Assembly (NCBI GenBank): GCA_964036045.1
Contig: OZ038379.1
Coordinates: forward strand, 108,392,025-108,456,024
Origin: Eutreptiella sp. 'Long Island Sound 2002'
Taxonomy: Eukaryota; Euglenozoa; Euglenophyceae; Eutreptiales; Eutreptiaceae
DNA: 64,000 nt
Direction: 5' to 3'
Shown here: positions 11,170-23,836 of the stretch, in pieces
Position numbering within the stretch: position 1 is the first letter of the stretch
Layout: every line of letters begins with the position of its first letter
The notes under the pieces: model-generated
The model's database searches: none
What the model was told of the DNA's origin: nothing
The model's input: only the letters and a program-made list of their open reading frames with translations
Position numbers and translations under genes: made by a program

Positions 11170-11650
11170 TGTAACGGCAGCAGTGACAGCACTCAGATTA
11201 TACATCAATGTGATCAGAATTTCAATGATTCTCAGATGTACATTAGTGCAGTAAATTTTCCGCTTGTTTTCATGTTTTCCGTTCGCCGCCAGATGTCGCC
11301 TGTGAGCGCGCGTCGAGTCGCATTTGTCTTTCGTGATTTCCCAATCGGATTTATTTAAATTATTTCGAATGATTTCACGTCGTGTCATTATGTGCGATGA
11401 ATGCGCATTGAAATTCTATGTCTGCTCCATTTTTGTAGACCGGGTTTCCTGACTATTCATATTCCACCATGGAGTTCAATGGACTTACAAGTGCTTCGCA
11501 TATGTCGCTCCCAGAGGCTGGATATGGGTCTGAAGAGGGTCAGTTGGGTTCGGAGATATCAGGGGCAGTGTCGGGCCTTACGACCCCTGGAGCATCAAGG
11601 CTACAGGCTTCGCAGTTACAAGAAAGATCCGCCACTATGCAGCGGTTACA
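11170..11650 (+). repeat. 3' LTR of gypsy element 1
   Basis: 481 bp, TGTAAC...GTTACA, the partner of 1377-1857. It keeps an ATG at 11469 in a CCACCATGG context that begins the gag frame; the matching triplet is GTG in the 5' copy. Confidence 0.95.
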
Positions 11651-11655
11651 CGCGG
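11651..11655. repeat. Target-site duplication CGCGG, right of gypsy element 1
   Basis: Exact copy of 1372-1376. Confidence 0.95.
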
Positions 11656-11690
11656 ACTGATGGAGGCTATCGCAGTCAACCTGACGCCCT
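11656..11690 (+). pseudogene. 35-bp remnant of the RT/RNase H ORF between two insertions
   Basis: When element 1 and one CGCGG are removed, these bases continue the RT frame without a stop. They are followed by the 5' LTR of element 2, and the frame resumes at 44709. The last four bases, CCCT, are the target duplication of element 2. Confidence 0.85.
11687..11690. repeat. Target-site duplication CCCT, left of element 2
   Basis: It matches 44705-44708. Joining across it restores the RT/RNase H frame, which supports such a short duplication. Confidence 0.8.
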
Positions 11691-14664
11691 TGAAGCGGTA
11701 CCCAGAACCTATGGCCCATGGCCCGGAGGCCTCTGAGCCGTCACACCCGTGCGGAAGCCGTTGACACCGGCGGTCAGCGGGATATCCCTGTTCTCTAACC
11801 CGCGAAATCTGGAATCCGATTTCTAACCATTAAGCTGATGTCGAATTACCATAATTGTACTGTCTTGTTCAATTTGCGGTTAGAAATCGGTGAAATACCT
11901 GATTTCTACCGTGATTTCTAATTGTCGTGAAATCGCCGCAGTCGCGCCGCCTGTCGTCGCCTGTTCCGTGGACTTCATTAGATGATTCTGTAAAGCGATT
12001 TTTCTTGAAGTTAAGACCGAGACACTCTTCAAGTGATCCGCAATTTTTTCCTTGATAGAACGCATCGAGTCCCAGATTTTTTCCAGAAAATCTGGGCGGC
12101 CCAAGGCGCTTCGAACCCCCAAGTGAAATAACAAGGGTTACGAGCGTTCAAGCGCCCAAGGGCGAACTAACGTGCCTCATAGGCACTCTGTATGAGGTTT
12201 TGCCCCCCATAGTCATAGGATGAGGCCAAAGGATCCCAACTCCATAGGCCCAAAGGGTTATTTATTTTGAGTGTTCTCCAAGAAGTGCGCTTTTTCACGT
12301 ACTTGGCGTCCAAGCACGTGTAGAAGTATGTTGAGTTGGCATTTGCCCCACCCTTGCTTGCATCTACATCCGGGGCATATCACTTGTCTTCCCCGGATAG
12401 TGCATATATGATCCCCATATATATATTGGCAATATATTTTGCGTGCATGCTAAAATTCGGCTTTCCGAAAGGAGGTCGATTTTCGACCAAAGCAGTTGCA
12501 TGCGTGTTAAGGGACCAAGGTTACATTAGAATATAGGCATACTTTGATTCTAGGCCACTAGGTTGGGTGTAGAAGGCGTGGGTAGGGTTGTATGCCATAT
12601 TTGGTGTCATATCGCGTGCCCATTTGGCGGGTGCACCATTCTGAGACTAACCCGCCAATGGACCCCATATCGCACGAGGCCCTTCATTGTACTCCCGACC
12701 AACACTCGCAAGCCTAACCTTCGTGAAGGGAAGCTTGTGGAGCGCTCCCCAAGCGATACGTTTCGAGCAAGGTGTGTTTTTTGCAATATTCCATTTTTGC
12801 ATGTGCCCACTTGGGAGGCAGCGCGCGCGACCTTCCAAAGCGCCCCAAGTGGAGCACATATGTGGAATCGGAGGTCATTGGTGTCGAGTCATTGTGTTTA
12901 GAAGGATTGGTCGATTACTCAATCCAGCCCGAAGATATTATAATATATTTGTGTAGTTTTCAAGGCACTTTCCCGTGTTTATTCGCCAATTTTGCTGTTT
13001 TTTTGCCCGTCATGATGTCAAGTGGCGACCATGTATCTCCATGTTGCGCTCAAATGACATCATGACTCAAGTGTGTTATAGGGGTACATACGTCGGTGCC
13101 CAACATATCTTGGACCCAGCGAATAACTCCTCTTCGGCTTGGCATACCGTGGCCGCCATGTTGGCGATTTGGGACGATCCCAAATCATGGGCTCACTTGG
13201 CGACCCTGCCATTCCCAAAACCGGAGGGGTTGGGCGACGCCCAAAAGATACGTTGGACGCATATGACTTGATACCAATCCTATGGCCCACTCCGGTCCAA
13301 GTCGGGCATGTGCCTCATTTGCCCCAATCATGAGTGTGCGCATTTTCGGCCATTTTGAGCAATTTTCCACATTTTCTGCCCGCCGTGCACCATGTTCAGC
13401 CCCCTCGTGCACGCCAGACGCATGGACCAATGGACCATATATGACATGGGTGTTATGTATATTGGTCACCATGGTTCGCACACCACGTGGGCGAAGCGGA
13501 GCAACCTTCGTTGAGCTGCTAGCCCAAAGTGAGTGTGGACAATTTTGCCATTTTGGCATTTGTGGACCCAATTGGGATTGTCACCACGCCGAGTGGCATG
13601 GGGATCTTTGAGAGCCAAGGGCATGGCAGTCTCAGTTGCATTCCCGGTGGATGGCGTATGGAATAGCGAATCCGATCTCCAAGCCGGCGTGGAGATATAC
13701 TATTGGGAGCACCCCCGGATTTTGGCTCATTTTGAGCAGCCAAAATGACCCCCTTTTGAGACCCCAATTTCACCCCCCCAGTGTGGTCAATTGGCGGCCT
13801 CATATCTCTTTGCCCACACGGAGCCTGGACCCAATTTTAAGTTGTGCACTCAGATATAGGTCCGAGGTCCTGCCTCCTTTCCTGTGAGCCATTGGCCTTG
13901 CCCTGGTCGGGCGAGCCACGCGTGGGAATGACGCCAATCTTGGTGATTTTGGCATCATGACCCCACTTGACGAACCCGTGGTGCCCTGATGCCAAGACCT
14001 CAGAGGGAATCAGGTTAGGTGAGGGCTCCAGGGAGTTTGTACTCAAAGGGCATAGGGTCCGTTGCCTCGTCCCTACCTCTGGCGGGTCCTGACGAGGGGT
14101 CAATTTTGGAGATTTTTGAGCTAATATCAGTTTGGGCTGAAACAGCCCATTTTCAGCTACGAACTCCTAGGGGATAATGGCGGGGCCATATCTCTCGCTC
14201 AGAGGGGAGTTGGGACCTGCCGTCAAGGGAGCATAGGGAGCCACTGTAAGTTGGCCTTGGAGCTCCTTGATTACCAGGAACTCGCCTGCGGCTGCGCGGG
14301 ACACCTCCCCTATTGGCAGGGTTTCAGGGTCCGGACTGAGCAGGGCATGGGTTGTGTTTGAGCCCCCGCCCCGACCAGCCACTGAGAGGGTCGGACCTGG
14401 GATTGGGATATGAGTTGGGAGTGAGTGTCTATTATCCTGTAATACCCTTACCCCAGTCCAGTCTTAACCCCATGTGTACATATCCTGATGTGTTGCTGTA
14501 CATACGTTTGTTCCTTCGTTGCAGAGTGGCAAGGATCCTGAAACGCTTTGTCACATGACACGAGCGTATTGATGCCCCTGTGAGCGCAGTGCTTTGCCTG
14601 CCTGCTTGCTTGTGTGTGTCACCGCAGCGTCCCGTGGCCAGGCCCCCCCCACGGGAACGAGTCA
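11691..14664 (+). repeat. 5' LTR of gypsy element 2 (2,974 bp)
   Basis: Aligns along its whole length with 41733-44704. No gene is seen in it. The ORFs within are short and lack recognisable domains. Confidence 0.92.
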
Positions 14665-14995
14665 AAAGAGTTTCACCGCCGCGGGTTTACCCAGCCTGCG
14701 TGTGCCACTCGGGGCCTTCGAGGGGTACGAGCAGCACCCCAATCCCGAGGACTCCAGGACCATCACGGAGCCCGCGGCGCCACCCAGAGCCTCGCCCTGA
14801 GCGACCACGGAAGCGCCGCGACTGTGAAGGAGGTGGACTGACGAGGACTCCCTCATCAGCGAGTCCCATCGGCCGACCAGCAAGGCCGCACACCCAGCTT
14901 CACCAGCCGCGTCACCCACCTCCACAACCACACCGGAGCAACCGCTTCAACAACCACCACCAAGGACCTCAAGACCAAGTACGCCCCCCGCTGCC

Positions 14996-16230
14996 ATGGT
15001 AAACTGGCAAGAAGCGGGCAAGACGTGGCCGCGGCCCCACCCCCATGCGGTGCGCCTACTGCGTGGGTTGGTGTGGGACCAGCACTATCGCCACAGCCAT
15101 CCCCAGTGCGAAGGCGGCATGCCCGGGAGCTTCGAGCTCCGCGAGGACATGGGCCCCGACCGCCTGCAGGCAGTCAAAGACTGGCTGCGGGTGGAAGGGT
15201 TTGCCTTCCGCTTCCGCCAGAGGCGCTGGAGGGTCTGGACCCGGCCAGACAGGCCCGGCGAAGGGCTGCGCCCCGACGGGGTTGAGGAGGACAAGAACTC
15301 CAACGAGTACCCGTCGGGCGCCACGATCAATGTCTCCATGTGGGACGTGATCGAAAGGAAGTTCCCGGAGCCAGGGACCGAGCGCACGCTGCAGGGAAGC
15401 AGCAGCAGCGCGTCTCCTGGTAAGGACAAGCGGTCCGCCGGGGACAGGAGGCGGGAAAGGAAGTGGCGGGAGTACCAGGAGTCCCTGGCCGCCGAAGCCA
15501 CCCAAGGCGCCAGGGGCGGAACCCCAGCCCACAGCCCCATACGGGCCAGTGGCTGTCACCACCCCAGCCACACCACCCTTGGCGACTTCCTCCAAGTCGC
15601 CAAGCATGCCAAGGCCAAGCCCCGTCAGCTGCACCTGAGGAAGTCAGGCCCCAGCAGCGACGTGGAGTCGTCCGACCGCGGGAGGATGCCGGCTGACCAG
15701 GCCAGCTCCAGCAGCAGCGTCGCTCCCGACCAAAGGGACGTGGCGCGCGCCTGTGAGCGCGCCTGTGGGGTGCCCTGCAACCTTCGGGTTGCCCGGCAGC
15801 GGGCCACGCAGCAGAACGCTGCCATGGAGGGCGCCGTCGGCATCGCCCAGCAGGAGGCTGCGGAGTGGGAGCATGGCATGGCCATCCACGCCTCGACCGT
15901 GGCGGCCATTGCGGCCGGACTCACGGCCCGAGCCGCCCATGAGGCAGCAACTGCCCAGATCAAGGGTGAGGTGGCGGCAGCCGCCCGGGAAGCCCGCCTG
16001 ACCCAGGAGGCCATTGCCTGCAAGGGGGCCGAGGTGAAGGCGCTGGAAGAGGCGCTTGCCCAAGAGAGGGCAAAGAAGGAGGCGGAGGAAAGGGCCCACG
16101 CCGAAGCAACGGCCAAGGCCCAGGCGGACGCCGCCAGGAAGGACGCCATCGAGGCCGCGCGACGGAAGGTCGCTGAGGAGAGGGCCAAGACAGAGGCGGA
16201 GCTGGTGGCGCTTCTAAGCGGAGAAGGCTT
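14996..16230 (+). pseudogene. gag N-terminal part of gypsy element 2
   Basis: It starts at ATG 14996 in a CCATGG context, about 330 bp after the LTR. A charged globular-looking N-terminal region (residues 1-110) is followed by a Ser/Pro-rich linker, the Cys motif CERACGVPCNLR (from 15752), and a long Ala/Glu/Lys helix (about 15800-16220), probably a coiled coil for Gag multimerisation. The Cys motif recurs in element 3 gag. A one-base shift near 16230 moves the helix into the frame that continues at 16368. Confidence 0.65.
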
Positions 16231-17711
16231 GGCTGCAGCAGACCCGGGACGCCGAGGCGGCTCGTGCCCGGGAGGAGGCCGAAGGGCGAGCTGCCGCAGC
16301 CACGGCCGCCGCAATTACGGAGGAGGAGGCCAAGCTCCGCCGCGAGACTCCCCCGGGAGGATCCCGAGTGGAGACCCTTCGAAAGCTTTTCGAAGGGGAC
16401 GCCTCCTCCAAGATGGCACTGGATCCGGAGGAGGTGGACACGGGCAGCAGTGGGAGCAGTGGCCCCACTGCCTACCGACGGAGGAAGGGTAAGGGGAAGA
16501 CCCCCGAGAGGTCACGGAGGCCAGCGGGCGGACACCCCCACGACTCCAACCCCTTCTTCACCGCCAGCGACGGGGATGAACGAGGCCGCCGACATCGCCG
16601 AGGAGTGGCTGGCGGAGGAGGCGGAGACGTCCCCATGGAACCAGAAGGTGAGGGTGAGGATCTCCTTCCTCCCTACCGGAGCTCGGAGTCTTCCGCGAGC
16701 GGGACCGAGACGCCCAGGTGGGGCGACATGGACGAGGATGATGACATGGACTTCGACTACACGAAGACGCCCCCATCCTCGGACCCACCGAGGCGACCCG
16801 GCGGAAACCCGGCGGGACCCGCTGGCGGAGGACCATCAGGACCCCCTGGAGGACGGCCACCAAGTGGACCCCCTTGAGGCGGACCACCGGGCGGGAGAGG
16901 ACCCCCTGGACCGGGCGGACCCGGCGGAGGCCCTCCCGGAGAACCCCCTGGGGACCCCGACGACCCACCAGGGAACAGCGACCCAGATTCCACCTGGCGG
17001 TGGATTGTCCACCTCCGCAGGAGGGTCCAGTCCCTCGAGCGTGAGGTAGACACGGGCAAGGGCGAGATGACTCGCATCGCCAGGGTCGCCGCGGGCGCAC
17101 AGAGGGAGCTGGACATCGCCAAGATCGAGAAGGTCAAGAGCGCCAAGGTCGCCACTGCCACCCAGAGGGAGCTGGAAATCGCCAGGGGCGAGATCAGGTC
17201 GCTGAACAAGGTCATCAGCGGCCTGCAGCAGAGGTTGGACGTGCTGGAAGGCCGTGGGAGCGTCGGCAGCGACCACCCACCCCTGGAGTCTGGCTCGTCA
17301 AACGACGGCTGGGGACCTGGACCAGCTCCAGGCAGACCCCATGCCCCCGGCGGAGCCTCCAGGAGTCGCCCCAGCGGCAGTGCCCCCTCTCTCAGCGCCC
17401 CCTCTCACCACAGCGCGGGCCGCCGCAACGAGCGCGTGCTGCCCGGCAGTGGCAGTGAGGAGTGGCGTGACGAGTGGCTCGGTGCGGAGTACCACAACCG
17501 CCGTGCTCCACCGCGGACACCGGTACGCCCCCGACGCCCCGCACAAGCCCCGGAGCCAATCCCAATGGCTGGCGGACGTTATGGTGGACTCAGGGATGAG
17601 GTCCCCGGAGGAGACTTGGAGTGTGATGTTGGCAAAGGTGAGGACCTGGACCTGGACCTTGAGGAGTTCAGGATTTGCCCCCCCGCGTGGTGTACGACGG
17701 AAGGCCGCTGA
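16231..17711 (+). pseudogene. gag middle part of gypsy element 2
   Basis: It continues the helix (E/A/K-rich) in the next frame, then a Gly/Pro/Asp-rich low-complexity stretch to a TGA at 16875. The same frame reopens with a second predicted coiled coil (about 17067-17250) and a Pro/Arg/Ser-rich spacer. A further shift before about 17700 is needed to reach the capsid. Dense GC and simple composition make the exact frame path uncertain. Confidence 0.5.
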
Positions 17712-18475
17712 ACGCAGCCGCCGGTGCCGTGATGAGGAGGCATACATGGAAGGAGTACGGCGTGAACATCTAGGTTCAGCGTACATGGAGGAACCACGGC
17801 GTGGCCACGCGGATACCGGGGAGGAGATGGAAGTGGCAGCCGTGGGAGTCCGTGTGCGAGGCCGATGGGAACCTCGGTCGACCTCGCGGCCCGTGTTCAT
17901 GGTCTCTAAGGCCGCGGATGCCGCCGTGTGGGAAGACTTGAAGGACATCAAGCCCCCCATGTACGATGGCTACCCTCCCAGCCTCGACCGCTTCTTGGAG
18001 AAGCTGGACGATTGGGGGATGACCGTCACTGAAGACATGGATCCCGCAGATGCGGAGAGATATGTCTTCAAACGGTTCAGGTACCGCCTGCCGGTAGTGC
18101 TCCAAGAGCTATACTTCGTGGCGACCAAGGAGGGGAAAATCAAGACCCTCAAGGAAGCCAAGAAGTGGCTCAACGAGCAGGAGCGGGTGGACGCTCCGCA
18201 GGTGGCTGCCAAGCGGTGGAAGTCCATCAAGCTTCAGCATGATGGACGAGAGATCCGCCTTCGAGATTGGCGGGACTTCCGGGGGCAATACACCCTCTTC
18301 CACCGCAACGTGGAGGACTGGAACGAGGATGACGAGCAGGCTCGCCTGCTCTCCATGCTGCCGGAAGCATGGATCAAGACGGTCACCAAGAAGGAAGCCA
18401 AGAGGGCCAAGTCCAACCACACGGTCAAGATGATGCTCGCCAAGGAGTATCATTCGAACGTGGTGGCTTGGGCAA
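17700..18475 (+). pseudogene. gag capsid part of gypsy element 2, cut by element 3
   Basis: The frame reads IKPPMYDGYPPSLDRFLEKLDDW (from about 17948) and NEQERVDAP, RLRDWRDFRGQY, VEDWNE. These align block by block with IKIPYYDGNPSNLDDFILDW, EDEERVDAP, RVREWNRYLRKY and VEDWNE in element 3 gag. It is the helical capsid core of Ty3-type Gag. The frame is interrupted after 18475 by element 3 and resumes in frame at 31664. Confidence 0.85.
18472..18475. repeat. Target-site duplication GCAA, left of element 3
   Basis: Repeated at 31660-31663. Removing element 3 and one copy joins the gag of element 2 in frame. Confidence 0.88.
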
Positions 18476-20832
18476 TGAAGCCGGTTCGGACCCCCGTGGC
18501 CATCTTGGGGTCACTTGGGGTGTGTATCTATGTGCCGGCAAGCCGCCATTGGCTGATATCATACTCTCCCATCCACCTGACCCAACCTGATGTGATAGTG
18601 TGATAGGTTTGGCCATTCCGGCTATGAGCGGCCATATTCAGTACCGAGGCACCGCCAGCGGAGATTTATATATCGGAATATCAGGAATCAACAGGGTTTT
18701 TTTATCATAATGTTTCCGTAATTTTTCAGCCTTCTGTTCTGATGGTCAATGTATCGGCGACTGTCAGTAGGCTCGCGATTTTGCTGTAACCGAATGGTTA
18801 ACTGTTATTTACAGATATTTTGGCGGAAACCCCGATGAAGGGTCAGATTTCATCAGTAAAGGGTTCGTTGCTTCCGCAATTTTCATATTATACACTCGCA
18901 AAATTCATCCGATTTTTTCAGACTTTCAGAATCGGAATTTCGACTTCGACATCACGAACTTGATATGACGAATCTCGAGTGGTCCGACATTTTTCCCCGA
19001 TCACGAATCAGCCTTCCTTTTGTTATGCCCTTCATTTGTCTTGGAGATATAGTCGAAACAAAAGTGATTCGTGAGGCCACTTTGAAAGGTCATATCTCCG
19101 GCTCACCGCGAGTAGTCTCAATTTCGAGAATTGGGTTGGAACCGCATTGGTCTCAACTTATTTTGGGAAGCATCAAACGCCTTTGTTGTGTACACATGCC
19201 TGGTATAGCAAGGGATAATGGTCAAGAGGGTAGAAAGTGATATATAACTCTTGGACCGTGCGACCGAATATTTTAATGCGACTTTCGAGTGTACCGCATG
19301 AGTGTTGGGGTTGCATAGCAACTTTCCTTGGGTTCCTACGTATTTTTAACGTGAAGTTATGTCCATGGAGGGTCATGGCATATCATGGTGGGAGCCACCT
19401 TTGAGGGTATGTGTTATATGCATGGTATGTGCTTCGATATGCTCACGCCCATGTTATATATCTCCGTTTGTAGGAAGATATATGGAGTCATACGTGGTAA
19501 GGGCTTTGCCCATGTCCGGATGGTGAACTCCATAGCGCTAGACTAAGTCTACCGCTCATATAGTGCATGTTGGAGGGCTTACAGAGCGACCCACAAGCGC
19601 CAATATCAATTTTCCCATTTTCATGGTGCGTGTTGGGAGGAGGTTCGAAGGTGTCCTTATGCGGGGATCCAAGTGGGGGGATTGTTTGCAAATGGTCCCA
19701 AGCAATTGTGTTTTGAGTAATAGGTTGACACCATGGGTGAGCGAAGTTATATACTATTGTAATTATCTTGAATTTGGCATTATTTGCATGTTTTTGACCT
19801 CATTTTATGCTCATTTTTGTGTTTTATGTGCTCAACTGGTCGGCTAACAGTAAAGTGCCTAGAGATCTGTGAACTATGGTATGTTGCTTAAATGTTGGCA
19901 TATGCTTCGGTGTTGTACCTCACCATATGCCGGATCACATGGTCACTTTGGCTTGGCACACGAGGCCTCACAAAATTAGGTCTCAAACGCATGAGCTGAC
20001 TTGTGAAGCATGTCATGTACATAACCGGAGGGGTTTCAGAGCCAATGATGGAATATTCTTGGGCATGGACCTTTATTCTATATCACCCTTGTATACTACT
20101 TTCCGGTTTGACACATGCATGGAGCATTTGAATATTTGCCGTATGCATTTTTGAGTATATAATTGAATTTTGGGCATTATGGTGTGATTTGCCTGATTTT
20201 GCCATGTTGTGAGGTCATCTTCATGGGGCAGTTCTCCAAGCCCATTCGACTCCAAGTCCATCCAAGGTTATGTCAGGGTAGGGCATGGTCCTGAGTGCCA
20301 CTCTAGGCCATGACACGCCACCTCCCCTTTTAGGCTAGGATTTAGAAACTTGGGAGTGAAGGCATTTTTGGGGTTGGTGTAGTGACTTGTGACACATGGC
20401 ATTCAGCCATCTCATTTGACCTGGTTCAGGGCAATATGTTGGTGAGTCAAGGGAAGGTCTTGAGTCCAGGGAATGAGGGGTTTATGGCTGTGAATGTGTA
20501 TGTCTACCTCTCTCCCCAACTTTGCTTTATTTGTGTTCATATGCCAATTTCAGGGCTTTCCTCTTTGGTGCAATTCTTGTACATGCCCGCCACCGTGAGA
20601 CGACCGGTGTGCTGAACGGAAGCCCGCAGCGTGTATTGGATTGTGGATTGGGTTACCGCTGTATTTGTGGGATCTGGTTGCTGTTCAGGGTTGAAGGAGG
20701 ATTGTATTTTCTATTTTTTTGGATTTTGGACCCTGGAGTTTGAGAAATGCAAGCATTGATCCGGAGGAAATCAGCAAAGATTACAGGCGGAAGGGGCACA
20801 GCAGGGGCCGGTCCTGGTAGGGACCTTCTTTA
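18476..20832 (+). repeat. 5' LTR of gypsy element 3 (2,357 bp)
   Basis: Partner of 29296-31659. An ATG at 20747, 86 bp before the end, opens the gag frame; the corresponding ATG is also present in the 3' copy. Otherwise no gene is seen. Confidence 0.93.
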
Positions 20833-23800
20833 TGGTAGCAGAGGCTTACCTGCTGCCCCTACCTACCGCCGACCCGGGGACTTGGGCCCCTATGAGCCCT
20901 GCCCAAGTACGCCCCGGGTGCGTATTGTGGACTCGGTGGAGACCACGCCGGACATTGGAGCCATAGAAGAGTGGAGACGTTCAAGAGCATGGCGAACTCC
21001 GGAAGTTGAAGCCCGAAGAGAAGTACGACATTCGGGAAGAGGAGGACTTGACATGGAGGATCTGGTCTCCATGTGTGAGCGTCGCTGCCGAAAGGCATGC
21101 AACCTCCGCTCTGCCGCGGAGGACTCTGACGAGGCCTGCCATTCAGGCAGCAGTGGAGGACGGGCCCGGCGCTACCGGAAGCGCGGGTCACCCAAGCCCG
21201 CGGCAGGGGACGCCGGGGCTATGGATACGGACCCCAGCCCGGTCAGGCTGTGGGACTCCGAGCACTCCGAGGGCTATCGGACAGCTTATGAGCAACCCTC
21301 GGAGTCGGAAACACGGCAAACACGGCCCCAGAACCCAGCCTGGAGCATGATGCCGAGGCGTTGGAGAGGCCCGCCAGAGCCAGGACGGCGCCTGTGGCCC
21401 GGCACACGGAGCCAACGCGGGATAGCATGGGCGACACACCCATGGCGGAGGACTCCGAGGCGCCCGGAACCGCGGGATGCGCCGGATCAGGTGGAAAGCA
21501 TGCTGAGTGCCACTGCGAGCACGTGTCGTTCCTCATGGGCAAGTACCCAGAGATGGGGATGGACGCCATCGTGCATCGCCTAGACCGCCTGGACAACGCG
21601 AAGGACGGTCTAGAGGAGGACGTCGCGGGGATCCTGGATGACCAGTCGGCAGCGAAGAAAGACATGGAGGAGCTGCGAGCGGAACGGGACCGGTACCGGG
21701 AGAATCTGGAGCTGGCCCTGGAGAAGCAGCAGCGAGTGGTGGACAGCCTCCTCCACCTGGTGGAGGACATGTCGGGACGCCTGAAAAGGCTAGAGGAGCT
21801 ACAGCCCCTCGCCTCGGGTCCGGAGCTCCCGGCAAAGCGGGCAGCGGCAGAGCTGGTGGAGGGGGTTAAGACCCTCAGGAGCGCCATGGATAAACCCATG
21901 GGCGGCCCTGCAGAGGCACCATACGCGCCTCCGCGTGTTGACCCGGGTGCGCTGCCGTTTGTTCCCATGTTCAGCGAATCCACAATGCTCGGGGAACACA
22001 CGGCACCGGCCGGGTCCATGCGGGAAGGGCACGTAACCACGGACCCGAGGAGCCTGACGGTACAGATGTCCCACGCCGCCGAGGATCTACCGATCACTAC
22101 GACTGCCTATGCAGTTTATGCGGAAGAGGAGATCCATAGCCAGACCATGCAGGGGCGAACCATGGGAAGCGCCGACGGACATGGTCGAGGTCATCCAGGC
22201 GGAAACCTGTGGGCGAAGGACCCCAATACGGGGATATGGACGGCCGATGGAGCAAGTCCTACCCGCATTCCAGATCCCATGGGTTCAGGCCCAACTGGAC
22301 CGCACTCCATGGAGGACAGGGATGTACGGGGGGTGTACTCACACCCCCCCGGCCAGAGGTGGTATCCGTCTCGGTGGAGTAGTGGCTGGGGACGTCGGAG
22401 ACGCCATCAGGATTGACGACCTCAGGGGAATCAAAATCCCCTATTACGACGGGAACCCGTCCAACCTGGATGACTTCATCCTGGACTGGGAGGACTTCGC
22501 CGAGGAGGTCGTCGGCGAGATGCGGGGAGCGGCGCGGGACAAGTGGGTATGTCGGACATTCCCACACCGGCTGGCGCAGGAACTGAAGGAGGAGCTGCGG
22601 GATCAGATCCGGGAAGGACTGATCCGTACGGAGAAGGCCTGCCTCCAGTGGTTGGAGGATGAGGAGCGGGTGGACGCTCCGAACCAGAAGCTGGAGGACC
22701 TGTGGTCAATCCCACTGCCGCTGGACCGCGGTGAGTTGCGGGTCCGGGAGTGGAATCGGTATCTGCGGAAGTACCGAAGATCCCTCAAGCTGGTGGAGGA
22801 CTGGAACGAGGCCAGCGAGATCCGCCACCTGCTGAAGGACGTCCTCCCCGGCAACTGGAAGAGACGAGTGGAGGACGAGGAGAAGAAGCGCGCCAAGAAA
22901 CGGGTGGCGGTGAGGATCATGGCGGCGGAGGATACCCATGCGGGTATCATGGAGTTCTTCAGGAGGAACCTGGGCGAGCCCAACCGGATGTTGGGACTGA
23001 AGAACGCCGTGTACGTGGAGGTATTTGGAGACTCCATGGGGCAAAGGTTGCTGCGCCTCAACAACGTGGAGTAGAGGCGCGGGGAGCCGCTGAGGATGCA
23101 GGTCATCTTCGCCCGCATGAGCCTGGACAAGATCGTGAAGTACATCACGGTGGAGTTGAAGCTCAATGCGAAGAACGAGGCCCACGTGCAGGATCCACAT
23201 GGTCATGGACAACGAGGCCACCGAGAGGACCGCCATCATCGGGAGATCCAGGAGGACACGGCCAACTCTGCGGAGGATGGTAGTGGAAGTGGCCAAGACC
23301 ACTGGTCCCGGGAGGATCACGAGGAGGCCCATTTCTTCGCGTTTGTGGCGCACAACGTGGGGGACTATGGGCAGGATCGGTCCAGATGGAGCCGGGTGGG
23401 ACCCAAGAAGGGCAAAGAGCCAAGGAGGATCGGGAACCCACCGCTCTCGTTCCGGGAGTACAGGTCTCAGCACGACGGGTGCTGGGTCTGTTATGGCAAG
23501 GGAAACAACCATGCACACGACCACCGTCAGATCAAGGTGTATGAGGCGGACAAGAAGGCCTACTTCGCCGCCCACCCCGAGAAGAAGCCCAAGGAGCAGC
23601 GGATTTCTGATTGGAAGGCGAAGGGCGGAGACGGGGGAAAAGGCCAAGGCAAAGGCCAAGGAAAAGGCGGAGGAAGAGGCTATGGTGGTGGACCTGGCCA
23701 AGACCGACGAGTGAGGTCGATTGAGGAGGTTGCTGAGGACATATTGAGGACGTTGGAGGAACTCAAAGCCCAGCAACGTGGTGGACAAAGTCCTGGCAGA

Positions 23801-23836
23801 TCGCAGCCGGAAGGGGCTGCGGGAAGCCAAGTCTAG
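20747..23836 (+). pseudogene. gag of gypsy element 3 (two frame changes, one amber stop)
   Basis: It starts at ATG 20747 within the LTR. Frame one carries CERRCRKACNLR (from 21073). Another frame (about 21361-22416) holds a coiled coil, roughly 21650-21810. The first frame returns (22109 on) with the capsid core from about 22420 to 23000 and is stopped by TAG at 23072. Past the stop it continues with FARMSLDKI, NPPLSFREY and a zinc-knuckle-like CWVC...H-x-H-x-H motif (23480-23525), then a Gly/Lys-rich basic tail and stop at 23836. Matching blocks in element 2 (ISARMSCDEI, NPPLSFREF) show the amber codon lies inside gag rather than at its end. Gag overlaps pol by 89 nt. Confidence 0.8.
20833..20850 (+). 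other. Primer-binding site of gypsy element 3
   Basis: TGGTAGCAGAGG directly follows the LTR, one or two bases different from the classic initiator-Met site. Confidence 0.8.

Larger units (their letters stand above)
1377..11650 (+). mobile_element. Ty3/gypsy element 1, complete but decayed, with chromodomain
   Basis: This is a 10,274-bp element bounded by two 481-bp LTRs with termini TGTAAC...GTTACA and a perfect 5-bp target duplication. Gene order is gag, protease, Dam-like domain, RT, RNase H, integrase, chromodomain, which is the gypsy order with one extra domain. Coding frames carry several stops and at least two frameshifts, so this copy is not autonomous. By eye the LTRs differ at about 17 of 481 positions, near 3.5 percent. 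It lies in the RT/RNase H ORF described at 7-1376. Confidence 0.95.
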
